Counted from the first letter of the stretch, positions 1 through 15,457 are shown. The stretch is 64,000 bases of DNA from Corynebacterium sp. zg-331 (GCF_014267345.1 NZ_JACMYD010000002.1:62001-126000); one strand, 5' to 3'. The notes: generated by a model from the sequence alone, not told the origin. Numbers and translations are program-made.

Positions 1-2
1 CG

Positions 3-1345
3 TGGAACACCGCGGCCTCCTTCATCACCAACACCAATTGGCAGTCCTACGCGGGGGAGGCCACCATGAGCCCGCTGACCCAGATGATGGGCCTGGCGGT
101 GCAGAACTTTCTGTCCGCGGCGGTGGGGCTGAGCGTGGCGGTGGCCCTCATCCGGGGGTGTGCCTGCCACGACGAGCAGGGGCGCATCGGGAACTTCTGG
201 GTGGATCTCACCCGCGGCGTGCTGCGCGTTCTCCTGCCCCTGGCGGTGCTCGCGGCGGCGGTGCTGCTCTCCCAGGGGGTGATCCAGAACCTGCACCCGG
301 CGGCGACCGTGAGCACCTTCACCGGCGGCAGTCAGGTGATCCCGGGCGGCCCGGTGGCCTCCCAGGAGGCGATCAAGGAGCTGGGCACCAACGGCGGCGG
401 GTATTTCGGTGCCAATTCCGCGCACCCCATGGAAAACCCCACGGCGTTGTCCAACGCGGTAGAGGTCTTCCTGCTCCTACTCCTGCCGGTGTGCCTGACC
501 CGCACCTTCGGCGTGATGGTGGGAGATCGTCGCCAGGGCTGGGCGCTGCTGGGGGCCACGAGCGTGCTGTTTTTTACCTCCCTGGCGGCGGTGGTGGCCC
601 TGGAGGGCGGCGCGGCGGGCGGCCTGGAGGGCCGGGAGATGCGCTTTGGCACCGTGCCCTCGGCGTTCTTCGCGGTGGCCACCACCATGACCTCCACGGG
701 GGCAGTGGATTCCGCCCATTCCAGCTATAGCCCGCTGGGCGGCGGGGTGCTGCTGCTGAATATGCTGCTGGGCGAGATCTCCCCCGGCGGGGTGGGCTCG
801 GGCCTCTACGGCCTCCTGGTCGTGGCGCTGCTCGCGGTGTTCGTGGCCGGGCTGATGGTGGGGCGCACCCCGGAATACCTGGGCAAGCGCATCGGCCTGC
901 CGCAGATCATCAAGATCTGCCTGTACCTGCTGGTCATGCCCGCTCTGGTGCTCGGCGGGGTGGCGCTGTCGGTGGTGCTCCCGGGAACGCGGGCGAGCCT
1001 GTCCACCGCCTCGGATGCCCCGCACGCCCTGACCGAGCTGGTGTACGCCTTTGCCAGCGCGGCCAACAACAACGGCTCCGCCTTCGCCGGATTGCAGGCC
1101 GATGCCTCGTGGTTCCAGATCTCGCTGGGGGTGGTCATGCTCCTGGGGAGGTTCCTGCCCATGATCGCGGTGCTCGCCCTGGCCGGCTCGCTGGCCGCCC
1201 AGGCCCCGCGACCGGTCACCGCGGGCACCCTGCCCACCCATCGCCCGCTCTTCGTGGCCCTGCTGGTGGGAGTGGCGCTCGTCGTGGGAGCCCTGACGTT
1301 CCTGCCCGTCCTCGTTCTCGGCCCGCTCGTGGAGGCCTCATCCCT

Positions 1346-1349
<4 letters not shown>
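3..1349 (+). CDS. kdpA: Potassium-transporting ATPase subunit KdpA, 5' end outside window
   Basis: KdpA is the K+-selective channel-like membrane subunit of the KdpFABC pump. The frame is open from base 3, so about 448 C-terminal residues are present and roughly 100 are missing. The first visible residues include SFITNTNWQ, part of the first selectivity-filter repeat; later filter repeats are visible as [22 protein letters not shown] and [10 protein letters not shown]. Many hydrophobic helices follow. The stop overlaps the kdpB start (ATGA), so A and B are translationally coupled. kdpF, if present, would lie upstream of the window. Confidence 0.97.
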
Positions 1350-3393
<2,044 letters not shown>

Positions 3394-3397
<4 letters not shown>

Positions 3398-3984
3398 TGT
3401 CCGCTCGGTTGAGGCGCACCGTGCGCGCGGGGGCCGTGGCCCTGGCCGTGTTCACCCTGATCCTGGGATTGTGCTATCCGCTGGGCATGGTGGGGTTCGG
3501 CGCATTAGTGCTGCCGCATCAGGCGGCGGGCAGCCTGCTCTACGACGCTGCGGGGACCCCGCGTGGCTCGGTGCTACTGGCGCAGCCCGCCCCCGACGGC
3601 GGCGCGGCGAACGGCCCCGCCCGGGCCTGGTTTTATCCCCGCCCCAGCGCGGGGGAGGGACGAGCCTCCCACGCCTCGCCCGCCGATCCCGCCTACCGGG
3701 AGACGGTGGAGCACCGCCGCCGGGAGGTCGCCGCGCGCGAATCCCTACCCCCGAGCGAGGTACCGCCGGAGGCCCTGGCCGCCAGCGGCTCGGGGCTCGA
3801 CCCGCACGTCTCGCGGGCCTATGCTGAGGCCCAGGTTCCCCGGGTGGCGCGGTACTCGGGGCTGCCCGAGGAAACGCTGCGCAACCTCATCGCCCGCCAC
3901 GGCCACGGCAGCCTGGTGAACGTCACCACACTCAACGCCGCCGTGGCCCAGGCCGGGGCCGCGCGTTTCCCGGTACACGAATAA
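3394..3984 (+). CDS. kdpC: Potassium-transporting ATPase subunit KdpC
   Basis: KdpC is the single-span accessory subunit that stabilises the KdpA-KdpB complex and affects ATP affinity. 196 residues: a short basic N-terminus, one transmembrane helix at about residues 12-38, then an extracytoplasmic domain with the family patterns FYPRPS and [15 protein letters not shown]. It starts at the ATG overlapping the kdpB stop; a second ATG follows directly. Third gene of the kdpABCDE operon. Confidence 0.96.
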
Positions 3985-4005
3985 CGTCAGGCGCAGGGAG
4001 GTTCC

Positions 4006-6562
4006 GTGGACGCAACGCACCATCCCGCAGACCCAGCCTCGGCCGTGCGGCGGGGTCGGCTCAAGATTTACCTGGGCTTTGCCCCCGGCGTGGGCAAGAC
4101 CTGCGCCATGCTCCACGAGGCCCACGAGCTGGCCGCCCAGGGCCGCGACGTGCTCGTGGGAGTGGTGGAGGATCACGGCCGCCCCCGCACCGCCGCCCTG
4201 GTGGAGGGGCTGACGGTGCTGCCGCGCGCGCCGCGCCGCCCGGGCGAGGCCGAGCAGTACGGAGAGCTCGACGTGGCGGCGGTGCTGCGCGCCCGCCCGC
4301 ACACCGTGCTCGTCGATGAGCTGGCGCACACCGTGGTGGGCGGCCCCGGCGCGCCGGAGACCAAGCGCTGGCACGACGTCCACCGGCTGCTCGATGCCGG
4401 GATCAACGTGCTGAGCACCCTGAATATCCAGCACGTGGAGTCCCTCAACGACGTGGTCTTTGCCATCACCGGGGTGCGCCAGCGCGAGACGCTGCCGGAT
4501 CGGGTGCTGCGCGAGGCCGACCAGATCGAGCTGGTGGATCTCTCCCCCGATACGTTGCGGGTGCGCCTGGCCCAGGGGTTGGTCTACCGCCCCGAGGCCG
4601 CCCGGCGCGCCCTGGATAATTACTTCCGGCCGGGCAATCTCACCGCGCTGCGGGAGCTGGCCCTGCTGTGGCTGGCGGACAAGGTGGAGGAGGGCATGGC
4701 CCAGTACCGCGCCGAGCGGGGCGGACGGGCCGCCTGCCCCACCCGGGAGCGGGTGGTGGTGGGGGTTTCCGGAGCGCCCGGCTCGGAGGCGCTGATCCGG
4801 CGCGGGGCGCGCATCGCCGGGCGCGTGGCCGACCGCGAGCTGGTGGTGGTGCACGTGGCGGTGGAGGAGGCGCCCCCCGCCTGCGCCCCGGAGGATCTGC
4901 GTCGGCTCCAGCGCCTCACCGAGGACCTGGGGGCCACCTGGCGCGTGATCACCGGCGACGACGTGGCCGATACCCTCCTGGGCTTCGCCCACACCCAGGG
5001 GGCCTCCCAGCTCGTCATCGGGCTGGGGCCGCGCCGCCTGCGCCCGTGTCGCCTGCCCTCGCGCGGGGCGCAGTTAAGCCGTCGGATCATCGACCGGGCC
5101 GGAAACGTGGACGTGCACATCGTGGCCTCGCCCCGCGGGCGGCAGGATCATCCCGGGGAGGCGTCGCGGGGTTCCCACAGCTACCTGGGGGCCGGGCGGC
5201 GCGCAGCGGGCTGGGTGGTGGCGGCGCTCGCGCCGCCGCTGGTCACCCTGGGCCTGCTGGGGCTTGCGCCCGGGCCGGATTACCTGGGCGCGGTGCTGCT
5301 GGGCTACCTGACCATCGTGGTGTTCGCCGCCCTGGCCGGGGGCTTGCGCCCAGCGCTGCTGGCGGTGGCCTCGGGTTCGCTGCTGGTCAATTGGTTTCTC
5401 ACCGCCCCCACGCGCACCCTGACCATCACAAAGCCGGAATCCCTGCTGAGCATCGTCTTTTTCCTCATCGTGGCGGTGAGCGTGGCGTGGGTGGTAGATC
5501 TGGCCGCGCGGCGCACGCACCAGGCTCAGCGCAGCCAAACCCAGGCCATCATCCTGGGGGACCTGGCCCGCGGAGCCCTTCACGAGGGCGACGACCTGCC
5601 CTTATTGCTGCGGCACATTCAGCAGACCTTCTCCCTCGATCGGGTGGAGATCCAGCGCCGCCACCCCGGCGGCCACCAGTGGGTCACCCTCGCCTCCACC
5701 GCGCCGCGGGGCCTAGGCGATGCCTGGGATCCCGGCCACGCCGGGCACGTGGAGCTGGGGCCGCGGCTGCGGCTGGTGCTGTCCGGGCGCGACATTACCC
5801 CGGAGCAGACCGCCATGATCGAGGCGCACGGCGCGCGGATCACCGCCGTAATGGATCGTCAGGAGATCGACGCCGCCCGGCGCGCCGCCGCGGCGCTGGC
5901 CACCAGCAATCGCGTGGGCTCGGCGCTGCTGGCGGCCGTCTCTCACGATCTTCGCACCCCGCTGGCCAGCATCAAGGCCGCCGTCTCCGGGCTGCTGTTG
6001 GGGGATGTTCCCCTCCCCGCCGAGGCGCGCGTCGCGCTCATCGAGAGCATCGAGGAATCCGCGGATCGGCTGGAAACCGTGGTGGGTAATCTCCTGGACA
6101 TGAGCCGCCTCAACGCCGGGAGCATCGCCGTGCATCGGCGCCCGCTCAAAATCGCGGAGGTGGTCGCGGCGGTGCTCGCCGAGCAGCCCGAGTACCGAGA
6201 GCAGGTCGGCGTGGAGGCCCCCCCCGATCTTCCTTCCGTGTATGGCGACCACGGCCTGCTGCAACGCTGCCTGGCCAACCTCCTGCACAACGCGGTGACC
6301 CACGGGGCCGCACCCCTCGCGGTGTGCGCCGCCGCCGGACCGGACGAGGTGGAGATCCGGGTCATCGACCACGGTCCCGGCATCCCCGCCGAGCGGCGCG
6401 ACTGCCTCTTTACCCCCTTCCGCCACCACACCGGCGCGGGCCTGGGGCTGGGCCTGGCCGTGGTGCAGGGATTCGCCGAGGCCATGCGCGGCACCATCCG
6501 CGCGACCGAGACCCCCGGCGGGGGCACCACCATGATCCTGAGCCTGCCCCGGGTGGTGCGCG

Positions 6563-6570
<8 letters not shown>
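4006..6570 (+). CDS. kdpD: Sensor histidine kinase KdpD
   Basis: Membrane sensor of K+ limitation or turgor that phosphorylates KdpE. 854 residues. In order: N-terminal KdpD domain with Walker A GFAPGVGKT at about residues 25-33; a universal-stress-like domain in the region of residues 245-370; a cluster of hydrophobic helices at about 400-505 (DUF4118-like); HisKA with SHDLRTP, the phospho-acceptor being His647; and a C-terminal HATPase with N and G boxes (NLLHNAV, DHGPGIP, GLGLGLAVV). GTG start at 4006, preceded by GGGAGG about 4 nt upstream. The stop overlaps kdpE. Its position directly after kdpABC implies autoregulation of the pump genes. Confidence 0.96.
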
Positions 6571-9020
<2,450 letters not shown>

Positions 9021-9180
9021 CTTTTCCTCACCGACGCTAGCAGACGCGGCGGCGGTAGCGCTGACCTGGCAGGCACTCCTCGGTAAGGTCTTTGCCCACG
9101 ACCTCACCAGGTCTGCCCCCGCCGAGATCCTGCCGGTCGTCTCCTACCTCGGATACGAGCCCCGCCGCGCACCCCGATGA
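9021..9180 (+). pseudogene. Possible C-terminal coding remnant next to the thiC leader
   Basis: The plus strand holds an open stretch ending at TGA 9178-9180 that reads like ordinary high-GC3 coding sequence (for example LTWQALLGKVFAHDL and ILPVVSYLGYEPR) but has no start codon outside the antisense of the TPP riboswitch. It could be the tail of a gene deleted when this junction formed, or chance. I do not recognise the family. Confidence 0.2.
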
Positions 9181-9447
9181 CGCCGGGCTTGACCTTAAAG
9201 CCACCGAAAAAGTGCGAGCCGCCCCGTCTCCCGCGTGCTTACCCGCACCGGAGTACGAGTCGCCATCCCCGAGGGGTATGTCGGCCGCCGCTCCTCAAAA
9301 TGACACTGGTGAATTCCTGCCAGACACCAAACGCAGCGAGGATGGGTTCGCCCACAGGGGATTAAGGCATTCTTTCTTGACCCTGCCCGATCCCCTCATG
9401 CATGATGGGTAATGGATGAGCCATCCCGCCTGTCCGATCAATACGAA

Positions 9448-9481
9448 AGGGCCTCACAGCCGCCAAGCACATGAGACCCTT
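9448..9481 (-). terminator. Imperfect stem-loop, possible terminator
   Basis: AAAGGG-C-CTCA pairs with TGAG-A-CCCTTT around a 13-nt loop, with one C/A mismatch. It lies 8 nt beyond the stop of a small minus-strand ORF and may end a transcript coming from the tRNA-Thr side. There is no clear T-run, so this is weak. Confidence 0.35.
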
Positions 9482-9488
9482 TCAAGCG

Positions 9489-9647
9489 CTAGCCGGTGAC
9501 CACCCGTAATACCTCGCGAATAGTATTCGCGAGTTCAGTGGCTACCAGCGTGACAAGTAGCTGGCGGGTCTTTTCGCGTATACGCCGAGCATAATGACGA
9601 AAACATGTCGTCGCACCTCCTCTCACCGCTGTAGAAATGGCCCGCAC
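9489..9647 (-). CDS. Very small hypothetical ORF in the tRNA-Thr downstream region
   Basis: 52 residues if the GTG at 9647 is used, 45 from the GTG at 9626. The frame is composed like a basic amphipathic peptide (RRIREKTRQLLVTLVATEL, then NTIREVL) and is followed by a stem-loop. There is no ATG in frame; a strong GGAGG (about 9616-9620) instead fits an ATG in another frame that yields only 23 codons. No family recognised. It contains the perfect palindrome at 9513-9533. Real expression is uncertain. Confidence 0.22.
   Translation of the reverse strand: MRAISTAVRGGATTCFRHYARRIREKTRQLLVTLVATELANTIREVLRVVTG
9513..9533. repeat. Perfect 21-bp palindrome
   Basis: CTCGCGAATA and its exact reverse complement are separated by one G. 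It could be a dimeric protein binding site, a recombination half-site or a hairpin. It lies inside the small ORF at 9489-9647, in the hairpin-rich strip behind tRNA-Thr. Confidence 0.7.
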
Positions 9648-9658
9648 TACGGTGTGAG

Positions 9659-9713
9659 CCTCAGCGCTGCGGTGGCGCTAAGCACCGCAGTGAGGAACCA
9701 GGCTATGCCTGGT
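9659..9713. repeat. Two adjacent strong hairpins
   Basis: Hairpin 1 (9659-9695): CCTCA/TGAGG outer stem, unpaired GCG on one side only, then an exact 8-bp stem CTGCGGTG/CACCGCAG. Hairpin 2 (9697-9713): exact ACCAGGC-TAT-GCCTGGT. They are separated by one base. Further exact stems lie at 9772-9786 (GGGCGTG-C-CACGCCC) and 9805-9819 (CGTCCC-ACA-GGGACG). The spacing suggests a structured RNA or a recombination region rather than protein coding. Confidence 0.55.
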
Positions 9714-9951
9714 GGAGACAAATTACAGGCACGAGGTGATGAAGCCTAGCCCCGCCACTGGGAGGGCCGCTGGGCGTGCCACGCCCGCGCCCGCACCTCC
9801 GCAGCGTCCCACAGGGACGTGCGGGCATCTAGGTGCTCGGCAGGGCGGGAAACATGTCATTTCATTGCGGACGCACCCGTGCTAGGTGGACGAGCTCACC
9901 CTGCCATGCTCGGCGCACATCGCCCCCGTCCACCGAGCTCTCCCGGTGTCG

Positions 9952-10110
9952 CTATCCGCGATGAAGATGGTCATAGCGGTACTCAATCAGGGCGGCTCGG
10001 GTATCGAGCACGAGGCATAGCGTCGCCATGGCCGTGGTGGTCGCGATGATCACCGGATGGGCATGGGTGATGATCGTAGCGACGGCAACGATGACGGCAG
10101 CGGTGGTCAT
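9952..10110 (-). CDS. Small hypothetical membrane-like protein downstream of tRNA-Thr
   Basis: 52 residues from an ATG at 10110 preceded by AGGGAG with 5-nt spacing (GGGAGACACCATG). The sequence begins MTTAAVIVAVATII and continues with a second hydrophobic stretch, then a charged tail ending EYRYDHLHRG, so one or two membrane segments are possible. G+C at codon third positions is high, as in neighbouring genes. In frame after the stop, another short open stretch starts at a GTG (9933) behind GGGAG. Family not recognised. It may be a leftover of an integrated element, since it lies just past the 3' end of a tRNA gene. Confidence 0.35.
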   Translation of the reverse strand: MTTAAVIVAVATIITHAHPVIIATTTAMATLCLVLDTRAALIEYRYDHLHRG

Positions 10111-10140
10111 GGTGTCTCCCTAATATGTTAGTAGGGCGGT

Positions 10141-10171
10141 GGTTCCCGGCCAATTGGTCTAGCCGGGAACC
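10141..10171 (-). terminator. Hairpin after tRNA-Thr
   Basis: Exact 10-bp stem GGTTCCCGGC/GCCGGGAACC with an 11-nt loop, 36 nt beyond the 3' end of the minus-strand tRNA. There is no T-run, which is common for actinobacterial terminators. Confidence 0.55.
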
Positions 10172-10207
10172 TGTCCTCCGCCTCTCGCCTATTTACCCTG
10201 CTCAGAG

Positions 10208-10280
10208 AGCTGGAGATGGGACTCGAACCCACAACCTACGGTTTACAAGACCGTTGCGCTACCAATTGCGCCACTCCAGC
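10208..10280 (-). tRNA. tRNA-Thr (anticodon TGT)
   Basis: 73 nt on the minus strand. Acceptor stem GCTGGAG/CTCCAGC, anticodon stem ACGGT/ACCGT with loop CTTGTAA giving anticodon TGT (reads ACA), T-arm with GGTTCGAGTCC, discriminator T. CCA is not encoded. It is the likely anchor of the hairpin-rich strip at 9448-10171, since tRNA 3' ends are common integration sites. Confidence 0.95.
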
Positions 10281-10515
10281 ACTGACACCACCGCGCGATC
10301 CCGAGATCGTCCGCGAGGCTATCGCCACAGAAATGCTACAGGATCGCCCACCCCGGTACCCCACCGATCCCCGTATATTGGGCCTTACCTGCCCGTATGC
10401 AGCCCGCCCCGGCGCGGCGCTAAAGTTTCTTCCACCGCGGTGCCCGCCCCGCGCGCATGCCCGCGCACCGCATCCCATCGCCCCATCTCACCCACCCAAG
10501 TAGAAAGGCCGCGAG

Positions 10516-11976
10516 ATGCCCTCTATCCGCGAACGTCTGCGCGCCTGGCGTCATCAGTCTCCCCACGCGGCCACGATCGATACCGCCAAGGCCGCTCCCC
10601 CGCCGTCGCCCCTGGCCCCGGTGGATCTGACGGATTATAACCAGGTGGCCGGGGTGATGGATCTGGCGGCCCGGATCGGGGACATCTTGTTGTCCTCGGG
10701 AACGTCTAATAGCGATACCAAGGCGCAGATGCACGCCGTGACCTCGGCCTATGGCCTGTGGTGGTGTCACGTGGACATCACGATGAATAACATCACGGTG
10801 TCCACGCAGATCGGCACCTCGCGCAAGTCCCCGGTGACGGTGTTTCGGGTGGTGCGCACACTCACCACGGATTTTTCGAAGCTCTCCGCGGTGGATCGCC
10901 TGATTCGCTCCATTCAGGCAGGCGCCACGCCGCCCGAGGTAGCCGAGCGGATCCTTGACGATATCGAGGCCCAGCCCACGGCCTACGGGCCCACGACCTC
11001 CATCTTCGGCTGGGGCCTGATGGGTGGCGCGGTGGCCGTGCTGCTCGGCGGCACCATGCTGGTGGGCGCGATTGCCTTCATCACCTCGATGTCCATCATG
11101 GCGATGAGCCTCTTTCTTTCCCGGCACCACCTGCCGGTGTTCTTCCAGAACGTCATCGGCGGCATTATCGCCACCATTCCGGCGGCCCTGTCCTACGCCG
11201 CCGCGGCGGAATACGGGGTGGAGCTGCGCCCCAGCCAGATCGTGGCCTCGGGCATCATCGTGATGCTGGCAGGTTTGACGCTGGTGCAGTCCCTCCAAGA
11301 TGGCATCACGGGCGCGCCGGTGACGGCCAGCGCGCACTTTTTTGAGACGCTCCTGTACACCGGCGCGATCGTGGCCGGGGTGGCCATCGGCCTGCAGCTG
11401 TCCTCCTCCGTGGGCATCGAGCTGCCCCCCATGGAATCGGTGGCGGCCCCCAATCCGGCCTCCGCCAGCGTGCGGGTCGTAGCCGGCACGCTGGCCTCGG
11501 TGGGCTTTGCCATCGCCTGTTACGCGGAGTGGTCGGCGGTGGCTCTCTCGGGCATCACCGCGATGACGGGGTCGATGTTCTATTACTTCCTCTTCTCCCC
11601 GCTGGGTATCACCACGGTGATGGCCGGTTCCATGGCCGCCGTGATCATCGGTTTTGCCGGTGGCCTGCTGGCACGACGGTTCCAGGTGCCCCCGCTTATC
11701 ATCGCCATCGCGGGCATCACGCCGCTGCTGCCCGGCCTGGCGGTGTACCGGGGTATGTACGCGGCCCTCAACGAGCAGATGCTAGTGGGCTTCACCAACA
11801 TCGCCACGGCCCTGGCCATTTCCTGCGGCCTGGCCGCGGGCGTGGTGCTGGGCGAGTGGATCGCCCGCCGGGTACGACGGCCGCAGCGGTTCAACCCCTA
11901 TCGCGGCTTTCGGGTGGCGGGGCGGGCCACGCTGCAGGCCCAGCAGCCGCGACGCCGCGGCTCCCAGCGTCAATAA
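10516..11976 (+). CDS. thrE: Threonine/serine exporter ThrE
   Basis: Inner-membrane exporter of L-threonine and L-serine driven by the proton motive force, first described in Corynebacterium. 486 residues. The family N-terminal block (AAPPPSPLAP, GDILLSSGTSNSDTK, RLIRSIQAGATPPEVA) is followed by about ten membrane helices, and the C-terminal block includes GLLARRF, GITPLLPGLAVYRGMYA and LGEWIARR. ATG at 10516 with AAAGG upstream. Synteny with otsA supports orthology to C. glutamicum thrE. Confidence 0.96.
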   Translation: MPSIRERLRAWRHQSPHAATIDTAKAAPPPSPLAPVDLTDYNQVAGVMDLAARIGDILLSSGTSNSDTKAQMHAVTSAYGLWWCHVDITMNNITVSTQIGTSRKSPVTVFRVVRTLTTDFSKLSAVDRLIRSIQAGATPPEVAERILDDIEAQPTAYGPTTSIFGWGLMGGAVAVLLGGTMLVGAIAFITSMSIMAMSLFLSRHHLPVFFQNVIGGIIATIPAALSYAAAAEYGVELRPSQIVASGIIVMLAGLTLVQSLQDGITGAPVTASAHFFETLLYTGAIVAGVAIGLQLSSSVGIELPPMESVAAPNPASASVRVVAGTLASVGFAIACYAEWSAVALSGITAMTGSMFYYFLFSPLGITTVMAGSMAAVIIGFAGGLLARRFQVPPLIIAIAGITPLLPGLAVYRGMYAALNEQMLVGFTNIATALAISCGLAAGVVLGEWIARRVRRPQRFNPYRGFRVAGRATLQAQQPRRRGSQRQ

Positions 11977-12051
11977 TGCCGCTCAGCGCGGCTGGCGGGC
12001 CATAGCGTAGAATGATGGGCCGGAGTATTGCCCTACGCACCAGGAGGATTC

Positions 12052-12432
12052 GTGCCGCCCAAGGTTACTGATACCCGCCCGAGCACCGAGACCCTGCACC
12101 GGGTCGAGGAGGAGACGGCCGCCGCGGCGCGCCGCATCGTGGCGAGCTATGCCGAGAACATGCTCGATGGGGTGACCCTGATGTCCATGCTCGGGGTGGA
12201 ACCGGCGGGGCTGGTGTACCGCAAGTTCGAAGAGGAATACAAGGAACCGGAGCCGAAGAAGCCCGCCAAGCGCACCCGGAAATCCACGAAGAAGACCGCG
12301 GCCAAGAAGTCCGCCGCAAAAAAGACCACCAAGAAAACCACCAAAAAGACGACGAAAAAGGCCACCAAGAAAACCACGGCTAAGAAAACGGCCAAGAAGT
12401 CCGCCGCAAAAAAGACCACCAAGAAGGCGTAG
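12052..12432 (+). CDS. Lysine-rich, histone H1-like hypothetical protein
   Basis: 126 residues from the GTG at 12052, which sits 4 nt behind AGGAGG; a TTG at 12028 would add eight residues but lacks a ribosome-binding site. The first 65 residues look like a small helical domain (RVEEETAAAARRIVASYAENML), followed by a tail of about 50 residues built almost only of K, T and A in degenerate KKTTKK / AKKSAAKK repeats. Such tails bind nucleic acid non-specifically in bacterial H1-like proteins; DNA binding is inferred. It lies between thrE and otsA, as in related corynebacteria. Confidence 0.75.
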   Translation: MPPKVTDTRPSTETLHRVEEETAAAARRIVASYAENMLDGVTLMSMLGVEPAGLVYRKFEEEYKEPEPKKPAKRTRKSTKKTAAKKSAAKKTTKKTTKKTTKKATKKTTAKKTAKKSAAKKTTKKA

Positions 12433-12472
12433 CGAGCAATATCGCAGAGAGAGAGCGACTACCCTGGTCAGC

Positions 12473-13938
<1,466 letters not shown>

Positions 13939-13942
<4 letters not shown>

Positions 13943-14421
13943 TGCGCGCATTCCGCCGAGTCGCCGCGCTCTGCTGCCTGGGGCTAGGTTTTCTTCCCGG
14001 CTGCGCCGCCGAGCCCGACGCGCTCGTGGGCCCCACCTGGCAGGTCACCGGCCTCTACCTGAAACCGGGCGACAGCGGCGAGCTGCCCTCGAGCGCAGCG
14101 GGCCTGGCGGCGTTCTCCTTCGGGGAGACCACCGTCACCGGCTCCACGGGCTGCGCCCGAGTGCGGGGCATCGTACACTTCAGCAAGGACGGTTCCCCCG
14201 CCGCCGCCCGGGAGGCCGATGCGCTGGCCTTCGAGCACCTCGACGTCGAGGACGCCCAGGCGGACTGCCGGGGCGGGGCGGCCCACGTGGACGCCGCGCT
14301 GCGCGAGCTGCTGAGCGGCCCCTACGCGGTCTCCCGGCCCTCCGCGGCGGAGCTGGTGCTCACGCAACGCTCCGAAGCCATCGATGCCCCGGTCATTCGG
14401 CTGACCGCGGATGTGGGCTAA
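13939..14421 (+). CDS. Putative lipoprotein between otsA and otsB
   Basis: 160 residues with a lipoprotein signal: MRAFRRVAALCCLGLGF, then lipobox LPGC at about residues 22-25. The mature part carries single Cys residues in TGCARV and DCRGG that could form a disulfide, and resembles META/HslJ-like secreted domains (VGPTWQVTGLYL, STGCARV), although I do not assign it firmly. ATGATG at 13939 overlaps the otsA stop, so it is coupled to otsA. A gene occupies the same position in C. glutamicum. Confidence 0.75.
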
Positions 14422-14446
14422 GGCCCCTCACGTTGAGCACCGCCCG

Positions 14447-15439
14447 CTACGGCATCCGGTCCTCGACCGTCCGCACGGTATCCATTATCGCCTTTTTCAT
14501 CGCTCGCGAGGCGCCGTAACGGGCCAAGGAATCAGCCACCGCGTCGGGCACACGGCTCCATACCTCGGCAACTATCGCTAATACTCGCTCCGCGTCTTGC
14601 CCGGACTTTTCCGCGTAGTGCCGCCAATCCCGCCCCTGCACCCTATGAGCATGATATTGCTTCCCCACGCTCAACGCCAGTTCTTGGCTATACGCAGGGT
14701 AAGCGGCAACGGATAAAAGATCATACGCCGGGGCTAACCGGTTTCCCAGAGGGGTGATGAGGATAGAGTGATTTTTCGCGTGCGCATCGGCGTTGCCAAT
14801 AGCCACGTTAAACGCAAGCAGCCGATTAAATTGGTCCACCTCTCCCACGGGATTGGCAACATTATCCCGCAAAAATGGAATAATATTCCGCAGCGCCGGC
14901 CCTTTTTCCTTCTGATATTTCGCCTGGGCACGGTACTCCAAGGCTTGGGCAAAATCCTCTTGGTGGATTCTTAGTATGTCTCCTCCCTGATCGCGAACCC
15001 TGTCATAGCGGGTGGTAACAAAAACGCGCTGCCCACCAATATTTTCCACTGCCGAGGCGCTGGTTTTGATTCCCACCGCAGCGGCGGCATGCATCATCGC
15101 AGCCTCATTGATATCAATGTCTGTGAGATTCTCAGGCGCGGGCTTCAGGATATGAGTGGAGGGCATGTCACCGTACGGCATTCGCCAGCCATCGGCATCC
15201 CGATAGAGCCCCAGCTTCGGCTGTTGCCCGGCGAGAGAGATGCGCGGCGCATATGTTGTATTCGGCATTGCACCACGATGGGCGCGTAAGTCTGCGAGGA
15301 AGGCTCCCACCTCAGCATCACTCAATGCGATGCTATGACGGAACCCATGTGGCTTCTTGCCCGCTGGCACAAATCTCGCCGCCCCCGCCATGTCTTCTCC
15401 CACCACGGCCAAGACCGAGGTCGGATCGTTCATATCCAT
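14447..15439 (-). CDS. hipA: HipA kinase core, separated from its N-terminal domain by an in-frame stop
   Basis: 330 residues. HipA-family Ser/Thr kinases act as toxins that phosphorylate a cellular target. Visible are the Gly-rich loop block SLAGQQPKL, the ATP-side block STHILKPAP, the catalytic GNADAHAKNH and the metal-binding YDLLS. The frame is continuous with 15458-15694 except for one TGA at 15458-15460; a single T-to-C change on the plus strand would give Trp and one ORF of about 415 residues, the normal HipA length. A GGGGA precedes the second ATG (15433), so reinitiation is possible. Either a nonsense-mutated hipA or a split, HipT-like toxin. G+C is lower than in the flanking otsA/otsB. 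Confidence 0.85.
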   Translation of the reverse strand: MDMNDPTSVLAVVGEDMAGAARFVPAGKKPHGFRHSIALSDAEVGAFLADLRAHRGAMPNTTYAPRISLAGQQPKLGLYRDADGWRMPYGDMPSTHILKPAPENLTDIDINEAAMMHAAAAVGIKTSASAVENIGGQRVFVTTRYDRVRDQGGDILRIHQEDFAQALEYRAQAKYQKEKGPALRNIIPFLRDNVANPVGEVDQFNRLLAFNVAIGNADAHAKNHSILITPLGNRLAPAYDLLSVAAYPAYSQELALSVGKQYHAHRVQGRDWRHYAEKSGQDAERVLAIVAEVWSRVPDAVADSLARYGASRAMKKAIMDTVRTVEDRMP

Positions 15440-15457
15440 TCCCCGATAGCGCTTCTG

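Noticed and set aside
9279..9412. 44-codon plus-strand ORF with GAGGGG upstream
   Set aside because: Too short, polar, with no family or supporting context; could be chance near the thiC leader.
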